A DNA stretch of 64,000 nt from Streptomyces roseicoloratus (GCF_004117935.1 NZ_SDOY01000113.1:1-64000); one strand, 5' to 3'. Counted from the first letter of the stretch, positions 1 to 8,459 are shown. The notes: generated by a model from the sequence alone, not told the origin. Program-made: numbers and translations.

Positions 1-2
1 GG

Positions 3-737
3 GAGCGCAAGCGCGGCCGGCGCCGGGCGGCCGCCGCCGCGGGACTCGCCGTCTTCGCGGTCACGGGAGGCACCTTCTACCTCACCAACGGTCCCGAGGG
101 CGGCGACCCGGACGCCGTCGACGTGACCCGCGCCGCGGCCCCCGACACCGGCTCGGCCCTGGAGCCCGCGGGCACCGACCCGGCGACCCTCTCGTCGACG
201 CCCAGCGCGAGCAGCTCCACCGCGCGGCCCAGCCGCACGGCGAAGCCCTCGCCCAAGCCCACCAAGCCGGCCACCACCAAGCCCGCCCCGCCGCGCACCA
301 CCACCCCGCCCCCGCCCAGCCCGCGGCCCACGGCCACCGGCGGCTCCGGTCCCACCTCCTCGTCCGACGCCGCCCAGGTGATCGAGCTCGCCAACGCCGA
401 GCGCGCGAAGGCCGGCTGCGGGCCGCTCACCGAGCACACGCTGCTCACCCGCGCCGCCCAGGGCCACTCCGACGACATGGCCGCACGGGACTTCTTCGAC
501 CACACCAACCCCGACGGGGCCGACCCCGGCGACCGCGTCACCGCCGCCGGATACCGCTGGTCGACCTACGGCGAGAACATCGCCATGGGCCAGCGCACGC
601 CCGCCGACGTCATGAAGGCCTGGATGAACAGCCCCGGCCACCGCGCCAACATCCTGAACTGCTCCTTCAAGGAGATCGGCATCGGCATCCACACCGCCGG
701 CGGCCCCTACTGGACGCAGGTCTTCGGCGCCCGTTAG
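3..737 (+). CDS. CAP (SCP/PR-1-like) domain protein, 5' truncated
   Basis: The frame is open from the left edge, so the true start lies outside the window; about 244 residues are visible. Seen from the N terminus: a basic Lys/Arg stretch followed by a hydrophobic Ala/Leu/Val segment (signal anchor or signal peptide), a long Pro/Thr/Lys-rich linker, and a C-terminal CAP domain of about 120 residues. CAP hallmarks are visible: VIELANAERAKAGC at its start, a GHSDDM segment, FDHTNPDG, YGENIA and MNSPGHRANIL, with the two conserved His and Glu positions. Proteins of this build are secreted or membrane-tethered in Streptomyces; the substrate of bacterial CAP domains is generally unknown. The linker suggests the domain is held away from the membrane through the cell wall. 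The family assignment is secure, the biological role is not. Confidence 0.9.
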   Translation, partial: ERKRGRRRAAAAAGLAVFAVTGGTFYLTNGPEGGDPDAVDVTRAAAPDTGSALEPAGTDPATLSSTPSASSSTARPSRTAKPSPKPTKPATTKPAPPRTTTPPPPSPRPTATGGSGPTSSSDAAQVIELANAERAKAGCGPLTEHTLLTRAAQGHSDDMAARDFFDHTNPDGADPGDRVTAAGYRWSTYGENIAMGQRTPADVMKAWMNSPGHRANILNCSFKEIGIGIHTAGGPYWTQVFGAR

Positions 738-746
738 GGCCGGTCC

Positions 747-773
747 GGCAGGCAGGCAGGCAGGCAGGCAGGC
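747..773. repeat. GGCA tetranucleotide microsatellite
   Basis: Six perfect GGCA units plus GGC, starting 10 bases after the stop codon of the CAP gene. The tract continues to about 805 as degenerate GGCA/GGCG/AGCG units. It lies between two genes and is a likely slippage site; no hairpin terminator was seen in it. Confidence 0.9.
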
Positions 774-890
774 GGTCAGGCAGGCGGGCAAGCGGGCAGG
801 CGCGCCCGCGCGGCGCCCTTCCGGGGTGACGGCACGGGCGCGCGGCGTGCTCCGCACGCCCGGAGCGGGTTCGCCGCCTACCGTGATCCG

Positions 891-1556
891 ATGCGACGCG
901 TTCCGAGATGGACCCTGCTGCCGTCGGGCACCGCACCCGTCGTGCTGGTCGTCGGCTGGACGGCCGCGGCCGCGCTCGAAGGGCCCTCCTACGACGCCGT
1001 ACGGCAGACCATCAGCGTCCTCGCGGCCTACGGCGCCGCGGGGTTCTGGGTGATGACCGGCGCGCTGCTCGCCGTGGGCCTGTGCCACCTGGGCACGGCG
1101 TGGGGGCTGCGCGCCGCGGCCACGCCGGGGCGGGTGGCGCTGGCCGCCGGCGGCATGGCGGCGCTGGCCGTGGCGTTCGTCCCGACGCCCAGCAGCGGAG
1201 GCTCGCTGCGGCACGGCTCCGTGGCCGCCACCGGCTTCGCGCTGCTCGCGCTGTGGCCGGTGCTCGCCTCCGTACGCGGCGGGACGACGGCCCCGTGGGC
1301 GCTGCGGCCCTGGCCCGCCGCCCTCGCCACGGCGTCGATGGGCGCCGGCGCCCTCTGGTACCTGGTGGAGACCGACCGGGACGGTGCCGCGGGCGTCGCC
1401 GAACGCCTCGTGACCTGCATGCAGTCCCTGTGGCCGCTGGTGGTGGTCCTGTCCTGCCTGTGGCACCAGCGCGGGACCGCGCCGCGTACCGGCCCGGTCC
1501 GGGCCGACGCCGGTCGCGGCCGGGGCGCGGCAGGAGCTGATCCCGGCCGGGACTGA
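891..1556 (+). CDS. DUF998 family membrane protein
   Basis: 221 residues, mostly hydrophobic, with about six to seven predicted membrane helices and a short Arg/Gly/Ala-rich tail. The start has no Shine-Dalgarno sequence; instead a TACCGT box at 879-884 ends six bases before the ATG, which fits a leaderless mRNA. The helix pattern and the PSYDAVRQTISVLAAYGAAGFW segment region are what is seen in actinobacterial DUF998 proteins, whose function is unknown. The gene stands alone: upstream is the CAP gene on the same strand and downstream an SDR on the other strand. The family call rests on overall resemblance, not on a catalytic motif. Confidence 0.75.
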   Translation: MRRVPRWTLLPSGTAPVVLVVGWTAAAALEGPSYDAVRQTISVLAAYGAAGFWVMTGALLAVGLCHLGTAWGLRAAATPGRVALAAGGMAALAVAFVPTPSSGGSLRHGSVAATGFALLALWPVLASVRGGTTAPWALRPWPAALATASMGAGALWYLVETDRDGAAGVAERLVTCMQSLWPLVVVLSCLWHQRGTAPRTGPVRADAGRGRGAAGADPGRD

Positions 1557-1719
1557 TCGCAGGAGGGGGCCGATTGCGGACGGGGGGCCGATTGCAGGCG
1601 GGGCCGATCCGGGCCGTCACCGACCTGGGCAGTCACCGATCCGGGCGGTCACCGATCCGGCGCCGCCGACGAGGGCGGCGACGTGGTGCCGGTCGGCGCG
1701 GAGCGGGACGGCCGGGCGG

Positions 1720-2610
1720 TCAGCCGTTCCGCGGCTCCAGGCGGAACGCGAAGCCCAGCGTGCCCGGATCGAGCGCCGTGGCGCCGCCGTCGACGGTGAG
1801 CACCGCGCCGTTGACGAAGGAGGCGGCGGGGGAGAGCAGCCAGGCGATCGCCTCGGCCACCTCCCGCGGCTCACCGGGCCGCCCGGCCGGCAGCACCCGG
1901 GTGACCTCCTCGTACGCGACCTCGACCCCGCTTCGACCGCTCCCGCTGCTTCGACCGCTCCCGCTGCTCCGACCGCTCCCGCCGCTTGCGCCCGCCGCGC
2001 CGGAGTCCAGGCCCGCCTCCTCCGCGAAGCGGTTCATGCGCCGGTCCGCCATGTCCGTGCGCACCCAGCTCGGGCACACCGTGTTGGCGCGCAGCCCGGC
2101 ACCGCCGTAGTCGACCGCGAGCGAACGGCACAGCTGGAGCAGGGCCGCCTTGGAGGTGGCGTAGGCCGCGTTGCCGACGCCGTTGCGCAGCGCGGAGACC
2201 GAGGCGACCGCGACCACCGCCCCGCGGGCTTCGAGCAGATGCGGGAGCGCGGCGCGCAACAGGTGGAACGGGCCGGTGAGGTTGGTGCGCATGACCGCGT
2301 CCCAGTCCTCGAGCGTCACCTCGCCCACCCCGCCGCCGCGCCCGATGCCGGCGTTGAGGACGAGCCCGTCGAGCCGCCCGTACGCGCCGATCGCCGCGTC
2401 CACGAGCGCGCCCGTCGCGTCCGGGTCGCCGATGTCCGACGGCACGGCCAGCCCGCCGGTCTCCTCCGCGACCAGGTGCAGCGGCTCAGGTCGGCGCCCG
2501 GACACCACGACCCGGTGTCCCGCCGCGGCCAGCAGCCGCGCCGTCGCGGCGCCGATGCCGGTGCCGCCGCCGGTCACGAGATACACGCGCCGGTCCTCGT
2601 CCTCCGCCAT
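1720..2610 (-). CDS. SDR family NAD(P)-dependent oxidoreductase with repeat insertion
   Basis: 296 residues, a classical short-chain dehydrogenase/reductase. The Rossmann motif TGGGTGIG is at residues 13-20, NAG at 86-88, and the active-site Ser137, Tyr150 and Lys154 are all present with normal spacing. A C-terminal LTVDGG motif is also typical. I chose the ATG at 2610 because the frame upstream of it (to about 2703) looks non-coding and the Rossmann fold would begin 12 residues in. Unusual: residues about 203-228, in the variable substrate-binding loop after the catalytic Lys, are a Gly/Ser/Arg-rich insertion encoded by three 18-bp repeats. The substrate cannot be read from the sequence. Neighbours give no pathway context. 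Confidence 0.9.
   Translation of the reverse strand: MAEDEDRRVYLVTGGGTGIGAATARLLAAAGHRVVVSGRRPEPLHLVAEETGGLAVPSDIGDPDATGALVDAAIGAYGRLDGLVLNAGIGRGGGVGEVTLEDWDAVMRTNLTGPFHLLRAALPHLLEARGAVVAVASVSALRNGVGNAAYATSKAALLQLCRSLAVDYGGAGLRANTVCPSWVRTDMADRRMNRFAEEAGLDSGAAGASGGSGRSSGSGRSSGSGRSGVEVAYEEVTRVLPAGRPGEPREVAEAIAWLLSPAASFVNGAVLTVDGGATALDPGTLGFAFRLEPRNG
1931..1984. repeat. 18-bp x3 coding minisatellite in SDR gene
   Basis: Three tandem 18-bp units (1931-1948, 1949-1966, 1967-1984). The first two are identical; the third differs at two positions. They encode, on the minus strand, repeated six-residue Ser/Gly/Arg units inside the SDR substrate loop. The unit length is a multiple of three, so gain or loss of copies keeps the frame. 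Confidence 0.95.
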
Positions 2611-2738
2611 GCTGGTCAGGCCTCCGTCGCCATGCCGGTCACGCTTCCCGGGGTGCGCGGCCGGCGTCGTCCGTCCGTGCCGCGCTGTCGTGATCATAGG
2701 CACGGCCGGTGTCGGTGGCCCGTCGTAGGGTCGGCCGT

Positions 2739-3092
2739 ATGAGCACTTCCGACGAAGTCCGCGCGCTCGCGCTCGCCCTGCCCGAGACGACGGAGAAGGT
2801 GGCGTGGTCCATGCCCACCTTCCGGGTCGCCGGGAAGATGTTCCTGACGCTGCCGGAGGACGAGACGACGATGGCCGTCCGCTGTCCGAAGCTGGAGCGC
2901 GACGAACTGGTCCTCGCGGAGCCGGAGAAGTTCTGGGTCGCGGACCACGAGGCGGCCTTCGCGTGGGTACGGGTGCGGCTCGCGGCCGTCGACGACCCGG
3001 AGGAGCTGCGCGCGATCGTCGTCGACTCCTGGCAGCAGGCGGCTCCGCCTCGGCTCCTCAAGGAGCACCCGGAGCTCGCGGCCCCGGCGTAG
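2739..3092 (+). CDS. MmcQ/YjbR family DNA-binding-like protein
   Basis: 117 residues. The segment order LPETTEKVAWSMPTFRV, then a MAVRCP strand, FWVADH and a C-terminal helix ending in SWQQAAPPRLLKE is the usual layout of MmcQ/YjbR proteins, whose fold resembles CyaY but whose function is mostly unknown. I chose the ATG at 2739 over an in-frame ATG at 2709 because family members start just before the EVRALALALPE helix. A TAGGGT box at 2726-2731 sits seven bases upstream, with no Shine-Dalgarno, which suggests a leaderless transcript. It is divergent from the SDR and convergent with the aminotransferase. Confidence 0.85.
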   Translation: MSTSDEVRALALALPETTEKVAWSMPTFRVAGKMFLTLPEDETTMAVRCPKLERDELVLAEPEKFWVADHEAAFAWVRVRLAAVDDPEELRAIVVDSWQQAAPPRLLKEHPELAAPA

Positions 3093-3144
3093 CGGGTGCC
3101 GGGCACCCGGCACCGCGACCGGCGGGCCGCGGCGGGGCGTCCGG

Positions 3145-3981
3145 TCACAGCCGCTCCGGCGGGATCGCGAGATAGGCCTCGCGGAGTTCCGCGAGGACCG
3201 GATCGTCGTCGGGGAAGCGCAGCCCGTCGATCGCGCGGACGGCGCGCACACCGATCGCCGCGTTCGTGGCGAAGACGGCGCGCATGGCGGGCAGTTCGGC
3301 GGTGGCCACGGGCCGGACGAGGGCTGCGGGACGCGCCGCGCGCAGCAGCCGCATGGTCACGCCCGACAGCACCTCGGCCCGGGGCCACACCACCTGGCCG
3401 TCGCCGTCGACGAAGCCGACGTTCCAGGTGCAGCCCTCGGCGACCAGACCGCCGGCCTCCGTCCCGCCGGCCTCCGTGAAGAGCACGTCGTCGAAGCCCG
3501 CCGACCGTGCCGCGCGCCGCAGCGCCAGCTGCCCGAAGAGCGCGACGTGCTTCACGCCGGCGGCGTCGCGACGGTACGGGCGGGCCGTCACCCGCAGCGG
3601 CGCCGGGAAGAGCGAGCCCGCAGGCCGGGTCGTCACCAGGACGTGCGGGTCGGCCGCGCCCTCCGCCGGGCGCGTGATGTCCAGGGCGGGATCGAAGACG
3701 GTGACCCGCACGGTCAGCGCACCCGGCCGTCCGTCCGCCGTCTCCCGTCCGTCCATCGCCTCCCGTCCGTCGACCGCCTCCCGTACGTACGCCCGCACCC
3801 GCTCCGGATCCAGTTCCGCGCCGAACACGGCGGAGCAGTCCCGCACCAGCCGGTCGAGGTGCAGGGCGAGGCCCCGTACCGCGCCGTCCTCGACCCGGAG
3901 GGTGGTGAAGTGCCCGTAGTTGGTGAGGGCGAGGGCCGTCATCTGGGCGACGGACGCGGGGGCTCCGTTGACAGTTGCCAT
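3145..3981 (-). CDS. Aminotransferase class IV (aminodeoxychorismate lyase-like)
   Basis: 278 residues, fold type IV PLP enzyme (the group of branched-chain aminotransferase, D-amino acid aminotransferase and aminodeoxychorismate lyase PabC). The PLP-binding lysine is Lys144 in GVKHVALFGQL, and the later VAEGCTWNVGFV and LSGVTMRLL segments match the family's cofactor phosphate region. The start ATG at 3981 gives the MATVNG N terminus expected for this group. The 18-bp triplicate repeat encodes residues 68-85 (three Glu-x-x-Asp-Gly-Arg units), likely a surface loop. The reaction cannot be fixed from sequence: PabC-like lyase or a transaminase are both possible. The gene is isolated, divergent from the amidase. 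Confidence 0.85.
   Translation of the reverse strand: MATVNGAPASVAQMTALALTNYGHFTTLRVEDGAVRGLALHLDRLVRDCSAVFGAELDPERVRAYVREAVDGREAMDGRETADGRPGALTVRVTVFDPALDITRPAEGAADPHVLVTTRPAGSLFPAPLRVTARPYRRDAAGVKHVALFGQLALRRAARSAGFDDVLFTEAGGTEAGGLVAEGCTWNVGFVDGDGQVVWPRAEVLSGVTMRLLRAARPAALVRPVATAELPAMRAVFATNAAIGVRAVRAIDGLRFPDDDPVLAELREAYLAIPPERL
3727..3780. repeat. 18-bp x3 coding repeat in aminotransferase gene
   Basis: Three imperfect 18-bp units encode six-residue blocks (EAVDGR, EAMDGR, ETADGR) in the class IV aminotransferase. As in the SDR gene, the unit is a multiple of three and lies in a probable surface loop. Confidence 0.85.
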
Positions 3982-4123
3982 GACCACAGTCTGACGTGCC
4001 CGGACCGACGCGCCCGGACCGCGGTCCGCTGCTCGATCCTCTCGCGTGTTACCCGCGGGTACGCCATGATGGTGACCGACCACCATCCACGCGCGTTCCA
4101 CACGGCCGGGGGCTGAGGCAGCG

Positions 4124-5677
4124 GTGACGACTTCCCATTCGGATTCCCCTTCTGCACCGCGCTCCGGCGCGCGGTCCGACGCTCGCCCCGGGGCCCCGTC
4201 CGGTTCCGGGTCCGCTTCTGGTTCCGCTTCCGATTCCGGTGCCGGTGCCGGTGCCGGTGCCGGTTCCGGAGCCGGGGAACGGGCCAGGGTGCACGCCTTC
4301 CGGGACGACGCCCTGGGCGAGCACGACGCGGTCGGACTCGCCGAGGCGATCCGGCGGGGCGAGGTCGGCGCCGCCGAGGTCGCACGGGACGCGGCGGAGC
4401 GCGTACGGTCCGTGGAGGACCGGCTCCACGCGGTCCAGCTCCACGCCGCCCCCGATCCCGCCGCCGGAGGCGCGGCAGGGGCCTTCGCCGGCGTGCCGAG
4501 CTTCGTCAAGGACAACACCGACCGGCGGGGCCTGCCCACCGGGCACGGCAGCGCGGCGTTCACACCGCGCGCCGCCCGCCGGGACGCGCCCTTCGCCCGG
4601 CAGTTCCTGAGCACCGGCGTCACGGTCCTCGGCAAGACCCGGCTGCCCGAGTTCGGGTTCAGCCCGTCGACGGAGTTCGAGGCGGCCGAGCCGGTCCGCA
4701 ACCCCTGGAACACCGGCCGTTCGGCGGGTGGTTCGTCCGGCGGCAGCGCCGCCCTGGTCGCCGCCGGAGCCGTGCCGATCGCGCACGCCAACGACGGCGG
4801 GGGTTCGATCCGCATCCCGTCCGCGTGCTGCGGACTCGTCGGCCTCAAGCCGACCCGCGGCCGGGTCGTGCCCAACGCCCAGAGCCGCCAACTACCCCTG
4901 GACCTGGTGACGGACGGCGTCGTGACCCGCTCGGTGCGGGACTCCGCCGCGTTCCTCGCCGCCGCCGAACGGTACTGGCGCAACCCCGGACTGCCACCCG
5001 TCGGTCTCGTAGAGGGCCCCTCCGGCCGCCGGCTGCGCATCGGCCTGCTGCTCGACTCCCCGAACGGCGTCCGCTCCGACGCGGCCACCCGCGAGGCGGT
5101 CACCGAGACGGCCGCCGCGCTCGAACGGCTCGGCCACACCGTGGAGCCCGTGCGGCCGGCCATCGACCCGCGCTTCACCGCCGACTTCCTCACCTACTGG
5201 GGGCTGCTGTCGTTCCTCATCGGCGTCACCGGACGGACCCTGGGCGACGGTTTCGACCGGCGCCGCATGGACGGCCTCAGCCGCGGTCTGCGCGAGACCT
5301 ACCTCGAGAACTGGCGCGGCACCCCGGGCGTCCTGCGCCGACTGCGCCGCACGAAGGAGGCGTACGCGGCGGCGTTCCGCGGCCACGACCTGCTCCTCTC
5401 GCCGGTCCTCGCCCACACGACGCCGCCGATCGGTCACCTCAGCCCGGCGGTGCCGTACCCGACTTTGATCGAACGGATCCTCGCGTACGTCGCGTTCACC
5501 CCGATCGACAACGTCGTCGGCACGCCGTCGCTGTCCCTGCCGGGACCGACCACGACCGCCGAAGGCCTCCCCATCGGCGTCATGTTCTCGGCCCGCCCCG
5601 GCGCCGAACGCACCCTGCTCGACGTCGCCTTCACCCTGGAGTCGGAGCGCCCGTTCCACCGCATCCAGGACGCGTGA
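4124..5677 (+). CDS. Amidase signature family protein
   Basis: 517 residues, read from the GTG at 4124. The Ser-cisSer-Lys triad is intact: Lys129 in SFVKDN, Ser204 in GGSSGGS and nucleophile Ser228 in GGGSIRIPS; the 24-residue gap between the two serines matches the family. It should hydrolyse a carboxamide, but the substrate is not predictable. The first about 55 residues are Ser/Gly/Ala only, encoded by a hexanucleotide repeat tract (about 4195-4275), and probably disordered; the folded enzyme begins near residue 55. A start further downstream is therefore possible, but no convincing in-frame start with a ribosome site was seen. GatA is unlikely because no gatB/gatC neighbours are present. 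Confidence 0.9.
   Translation: MTTSHSDSPSAPRSGARSDARPGAPSGSGSASGSASDSGAGAGAGAGSGAGERARVHAFRDDALGEHDAVGLAEAIRRGEVGAAEVARDAAERVRSVEDRLHAVQLHAAPDPAAGGAAGAFAGVPSFVKDNTDRRGLPTGHGSAAFTPRAARRDAPFARQFLSTGVTVLGKTRLPEFGFSPSTEFEAAEPVRNPWNTGRSAGGSSGGSAALVAAGAVPIAHANDGGGSIRIPSACCGLVGLKPTRGRVVPNAQSRQLPLDLVTDGVVTRSVRDSAAFLAAAERYWRNPGLPPVGLVEGPSGRRLRIGLLLDSPNGVRSDAATREAVTETAAALERLGHTVEPVRPAIDPRFTADFLTYWGLLSFLIGVTGRTLGDGFDRRRMDGLSRGLRETYLENWRGTPGVLRRLRRTKEAYAAAFRGHDLLLSPVLAHTTPPIGHLSPAVPYPTLIERILAYVAFTPIDNVVGTPSLSLPGPTTTAEGLPIGVMFSARPGAERTLLDVAFTLESERPFHRIQDA
4195..4275. repeat. Hexanucleotide repeat at 5' end of amidase gene
   Basis: Alternating GGTTCC/GCTTCC and then four GGTGCC units, encoding Gly-Ser/Ala-Ser and then a Gly-Ala run. 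The length is a multiple of three and it lies in the non-conserved N terminus of the amidase. Confidence 0.85.
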
Positions 5678-5748
5678 GCCGGACGGCCCGCGTCGCGGTC
5701 GTGCGGCGGCCGTGTCGCCGCCGTGTCGTGGTCGTGCCGTGGTGATCG

Positions 5749-5795
5749 ACCACCGGTGCCCCGGTCCCCCGTTTTTCGGTCCGGGGCCCGGTGGT
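5749..5795. terminator. Strong hairpin terminator after amidase gene
   Basis: Inverted repeat with arms CCACCGG-T-GCCCCGG (5750-5764) and CCGGGGC-CCGGTGG (5781-5794), one bulged T, and a 16-base loop containing five T. It lies about 70 bases past the amidase stop and before the next gene, so a Rho-independent-like terminator is the simplest reading; no long U tract follows, as is common in Streptomyces. Confidence 0.75.
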
Positions 5796-5910
5796 TCGTG
5801 TGATCCAGTCTTCCGTCGGCCGGCGGGTCTTTCCAGGGGATGATCTTGCAGATAATGGGAGCCCGCCGGCCGGCGGCCGGCCGGCGTCCCGACGAAAGGT
5901 GCCGCACCGC

Positions 5911-6807
5911 ATGAGACTCTCGGCCAGCGACCGAGGCCTTCTGAAGGAGATGCTGCAGAAGCGCAGGGCCGCGCTCGACCCCGTGACCATGGGATTCCCG
6001 AAGCGACTGCCCGGCCCCGGACGGCGGGCCGCCGGCCTGAGTCAGGAGCAGATGGACGCGCTGCTCATGCGGACCGTCGGCACGTACAACCGGTTCGAGA
6101 ACGGTCAGCTCGCCAACCCCGGCACGGACTTCCTCGCCGCGGTCGCCCGGACCCTCCGCCTCGACGAGCAGGAATGGGCCTTCCTGTGGCGGCTGACCCG
6201 CAAGGAACACCCGCCGCACGCGCTGCACAGCAACTCGGGCGAGTCCGTGGCGGAGGTGTGGCACCGGATCATCGAGCAGGTCGGCGACGCCGTGGCCTTC
6301 ATCCACGACATCGAATGGAACGTCCTCGCCCACAACGAGGCGTTCCGCCGACTCTTCCCGCACGGACAGGCGCCGGCCAACATCATGCGCCTCCTGCTGC
6401 TCGACCCCGTGGCCCGCACCGACGTCCTCATCGACTGGGAGACCCGGTGGGTGCCGGCCCTGATGCCGCACCTGAAGCACGCCGCGGAGCTGCGCCCCGG
6501 CAACGACGGCCTCACCCGGCTCGAACGCGACGTCCTCGCCGACCCGGTGACCGGCCCGCTCTACCGCGACAGCGCCTCCGTCCCGATCCCCTTCTACGAC
6601 GGTTCCGAACTCCCGCTGCGACACGCCGTCCTCGGCCCGGGCGTGCTCACGACCTGCCTGGCCGACCTCACCGCGGCCCCCGGCGCCCGCCTCCACATCA
6701 GCATGTTCACTCCGTCCGCCCCCGGACCCGAGCTGCCGTCACCTCGCCGGGCCGCGGCGGCGGCCGGCCGCGTGGCGCGGCCTGGCGGTGCCGGGGCGGC
6801 CACGTGA
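5911..6807 (+). CDS. HTH transcriptional regulator, MmyB-like ligand-binding domain
   Basis: 298 residues. The N-terminal part (about residues 25-90) is an XRE-type helix-turn-helix, with AAGLSQEQMDALLMRTVGTY as the turn region; the remaining about 190 residues (from AFIHDIEWNVLAHNEAFRRLF through LLDP, to ISMFTPS) are the MmyB-like domain found in many Streptomyces regulators that bind a hydrophobic ligand. The ATG at 5911 is preferred to an earlier in-frame ATG at 5791 because a GAAAGG ribosome site lies just upstream and the earlier start would run through the hairpin at 5749-5795. Members often control an adjacent dehydrogenase; here the next gene downstream, a crotonase 10 bases away, may be co-transcribed. 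Confidence 0.88.
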   Translation: MRLSASDRGLLKEMLQKRRAALDPVTMGFPKRLPGPGRRAAGLSQEQMDALLMRTVGTYNRFENGQLANPGTDFLAAVARTLRLDEQEWAFLWRLTRKEHPPHALHSNSGESVAEVWHRIIEQVGDAVAFIHDIEWNVLAHNEAFRRLFPHGQAPANIMRLLLLDPVARTDVLIDWETRWVPALMPHLKHAAELRPGNDGLTRLERDVLADPVTGPLYRDSASVPIPFYDGSELPLRHAVLGPGVLTTCLADLTAAPGARLHISMFTPSAPGPELPSPRRAAAAAGRVARPGGAGAAT

Positions 6808-6817
6808 GAATGCGGCC

Positions 6818-7684
6818 ATGACCGACACTCCCGCGCCGTCCTCCTCGCCCGGTTCCGATCCCGGGACCGGTGCCGCGCACTCCGCCACGACCTCGTCGTC
6901 GTCCGCGCCCGGGCAGGATTCCGTACGGGTCGAGCGCGACGGCCCGGTCACGACCGTGATCCTGTCGCGGCCTTCCGCACGCAACGCCGTGGACGGCCCC
7001 ACCGCCGCCCGGCTGGCGGACGCCTTCCGGGAGTTCGAGGCGGACGACGAGGCCGCGGTCGCCGTGCTGTGGGGCGACGGCGGGACCTTCTGCGCGGGCG
7101 CGGACCTCAAGGCCGTCGGCACCGAGCGCGGCAACCGCGTGGCCGAGGACGGCGACGGCCCCATGGGGCCGACCCGGCTGCGCCTCACCAAGCCGGTCAT
7201 CGCCGCCGTCGCCGGTCACGCCGTGGCCGGCGGTCTCGAGCTGGCCCTCTGGTGCGACCTGCGGGTGGTCGAGGAGGACGCCGTCCTCGGCGTGTTCTGC
7301 CGCCGCTGGGGCGTCCCGCTGATCGACGGCGGCACCGTCCGCCTGCCCCGGCTCATCGGCGAGAGCCGCGCCATGGACCTGATCCTCACCGGACGCCCCG
7401 TCCCGGCCGCCGAGGCCCACGCCATCGGTCTCGCCAACCGCCTCGTCCCGTCCGGTGGTTCGCGCGCCGCGGCGGAAGAACTCGCCCGGGAGATCGCCGC
7501 CTTCCCGCAGCTGTGTCTGCGCCATGACCGGCTGTCCGTCCGCGAACAGCACGGTCTGCCCGAGGCCGAGGCCCTGGCGCTCGAACTCCGCCACGGACTC
7601 GTCCCGTTGTCCGCGGGGGAGACCACGGCGGGCGCCGCGCGGTTCGCGTCGGGCGCGGGACGGCACGGCTCCTTCGACCGGTGA
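6818..7684 (+). CDS. Enoyl-CoA hydratase/isomerase (crotonase) family protein
   Basis: 288 residues. A low-complexity Ser/Pro/Gly N terminus of about 34 residues precedes a full crotonase fold. The two oxyanion-hole segments are seen: CAGADLKAV at residues 92-100 and GHAVAGGLELAL at 133-144, the latter holding a Glu typical of hydratases. The later segment with PLIDGGTVRLPRLIG has Asp where many hydratases have the second catalytic Glu, so the exact chemistry (hydratase, isomerase or hydrolase) is open. The start ATG at 6818 is just downstream of the MmyB-like regulator's stop, which suggests a two-gene unit or regulation by that protein. Confidence 0.88.
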   Translation: MTDTPAPSSSPGSDPGTGAAHSATTSSSSAPGQDSVRVERDGPVTTVILSRPSARNAVDGPTAARLADAFREFEADDEAAVAVLWGDGGTFCAGADLKAVGTERGNRVAEDGDGPMGPTRLRLTKPVIAAVAGHAVAGGLELALWCDLRVVEEDAVLGVFCRRWGVPLIDGGTVRLPRLIGESRAMDLILTGRPVPAAEAHAIGLANRLVPSGGSRAAAEELAREIAAFPQLCLRHDRLSVREQHGLPEAEALALELRHGLVPLSAGETTAGAARFASGAGRHGSFDR

Positions 7685-7776
7685 GAAGGGCGACGCCGGG
7701 GGCGGGGGAGCTCCGGCGCTCCGGGCAACGGCGAAAATGCCTGGCGCGGCACGCACGAGCGCCGGAGACTCGTCCC

Positions 7777-8397
7777 ATGAGTGACATGGAGGCGTTCCGG
7801 CGGGCGGTCACCGCGTGGGCGGCCGGCGGGCCCGGAGAACCGGCGCGGGAGCTCGCGGAGCGGCTGCCCGTGCGGACCGTCGTCCTGCTGGAAGGGCTGA
7901 GCGACGTCGCCGCGGTGGACGCGCTGGCCGCGCGCCGCGGCCGCGACCTGGCGGCCGAGGGCGTCTGTGTGCTGTCCATGAACGGCGCGATGAACGTGGC
8001 CCGCTTCGCGCGGCTGCTCGGCCCGCCCGGTCTCGGTCTGCGCCTCACCGGCCTGTGCGACGAGCGGGAGCGCGGCTACTACGCGCGCGGCTGGGAGCGG
8101 GCGGGCGTGTCGGCCGAGCAGGAGTTCCACGTCTGCGAGGCGGACCTGGAGGACGAACTTATCCGCGCGCTCGGTCATGAACGGGTGCGCGAGGTCGTCG
8201 AGGAACAGGGCGACCTGCGCCCCCTGCGGACCTTCCTGCGTCAGCCCGAGCAGCGCACCCGCACACCGCAGCAGCAGCTCCGCCGCTTCCTCGGGACGAA
8301 GAAGGGCCGCAAGATCCACTACGGCCGCGCACTGGTCGAGGCCCTCCCGCCCGCCGGCACGCCCACCCCGCTCGACGCGCTGCTGACCGGCCTCTGA
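7777..8397 (+). CDS. Orphan TOPRIM (OLD-like) nucleotidyl transferase/hydrolase domain protein
   Basis: 206 residues. A TOPRIM fold is indicated by a hydrophobic strand ending in a conserved glutamate (TVVLLEGLSDVAAVDALA, Glu39), an Asp after the next strand (TGLCDERE, about 95), and the acidic EADLEDEL cluster at 121-128; these would bind Mg2+. This is the arrangement of the OLD nuclease TOPRIM domain, but the ATPase half is absent from this protein and from neighbours. The C-terminal half is basic and Gln/Arg-rich (RTRTPQQQLRRFLGTKKGRK), which may bind nucleic acid. Starts at ATG 7777; a GAGACT box ends six bases earlier. Stand-alone proteins like this are common in Streptomyces, with role unknown. 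Confidence 0.8.
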   Translation: MSDMEAFRRAVTAWAAGGPGEPARELAERLPVRTVVLLEGLSDVAAVDALAARRGRDLAAEGVCVLSMNGAMNVARFARLLGPPGLGLRLTGLCDERERGYYARGWERAGVSAEQEFHVCEADLEDELIRALGHERVREVVEEQGDLRPLRTFLRQPEQRTRTPQQQLRRFLGTKKGRKIHYGRALVEALPPAGTPTPLDALLTGL

Positions 8398-8459
8398 CGA
8401 GGCGCCGCCCGGAGCCGGCCGGTCCGCAGCGGCGCCGTGCGCGGAGCCGCGGGGAGGTG

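Noticed and set aside
747..805. Possible CRISPR or regulatory array
   Set aside because: It is a simple GGCA microsatellite with no spacers and no cas genes.
8401..8436. GGCGCCG/CGGCGCC pair between TOPRIM and uricase genes as a terminator
   Set aside because: Seven-base arms with a long loop are expected by chance in such G+C-rich DNA.
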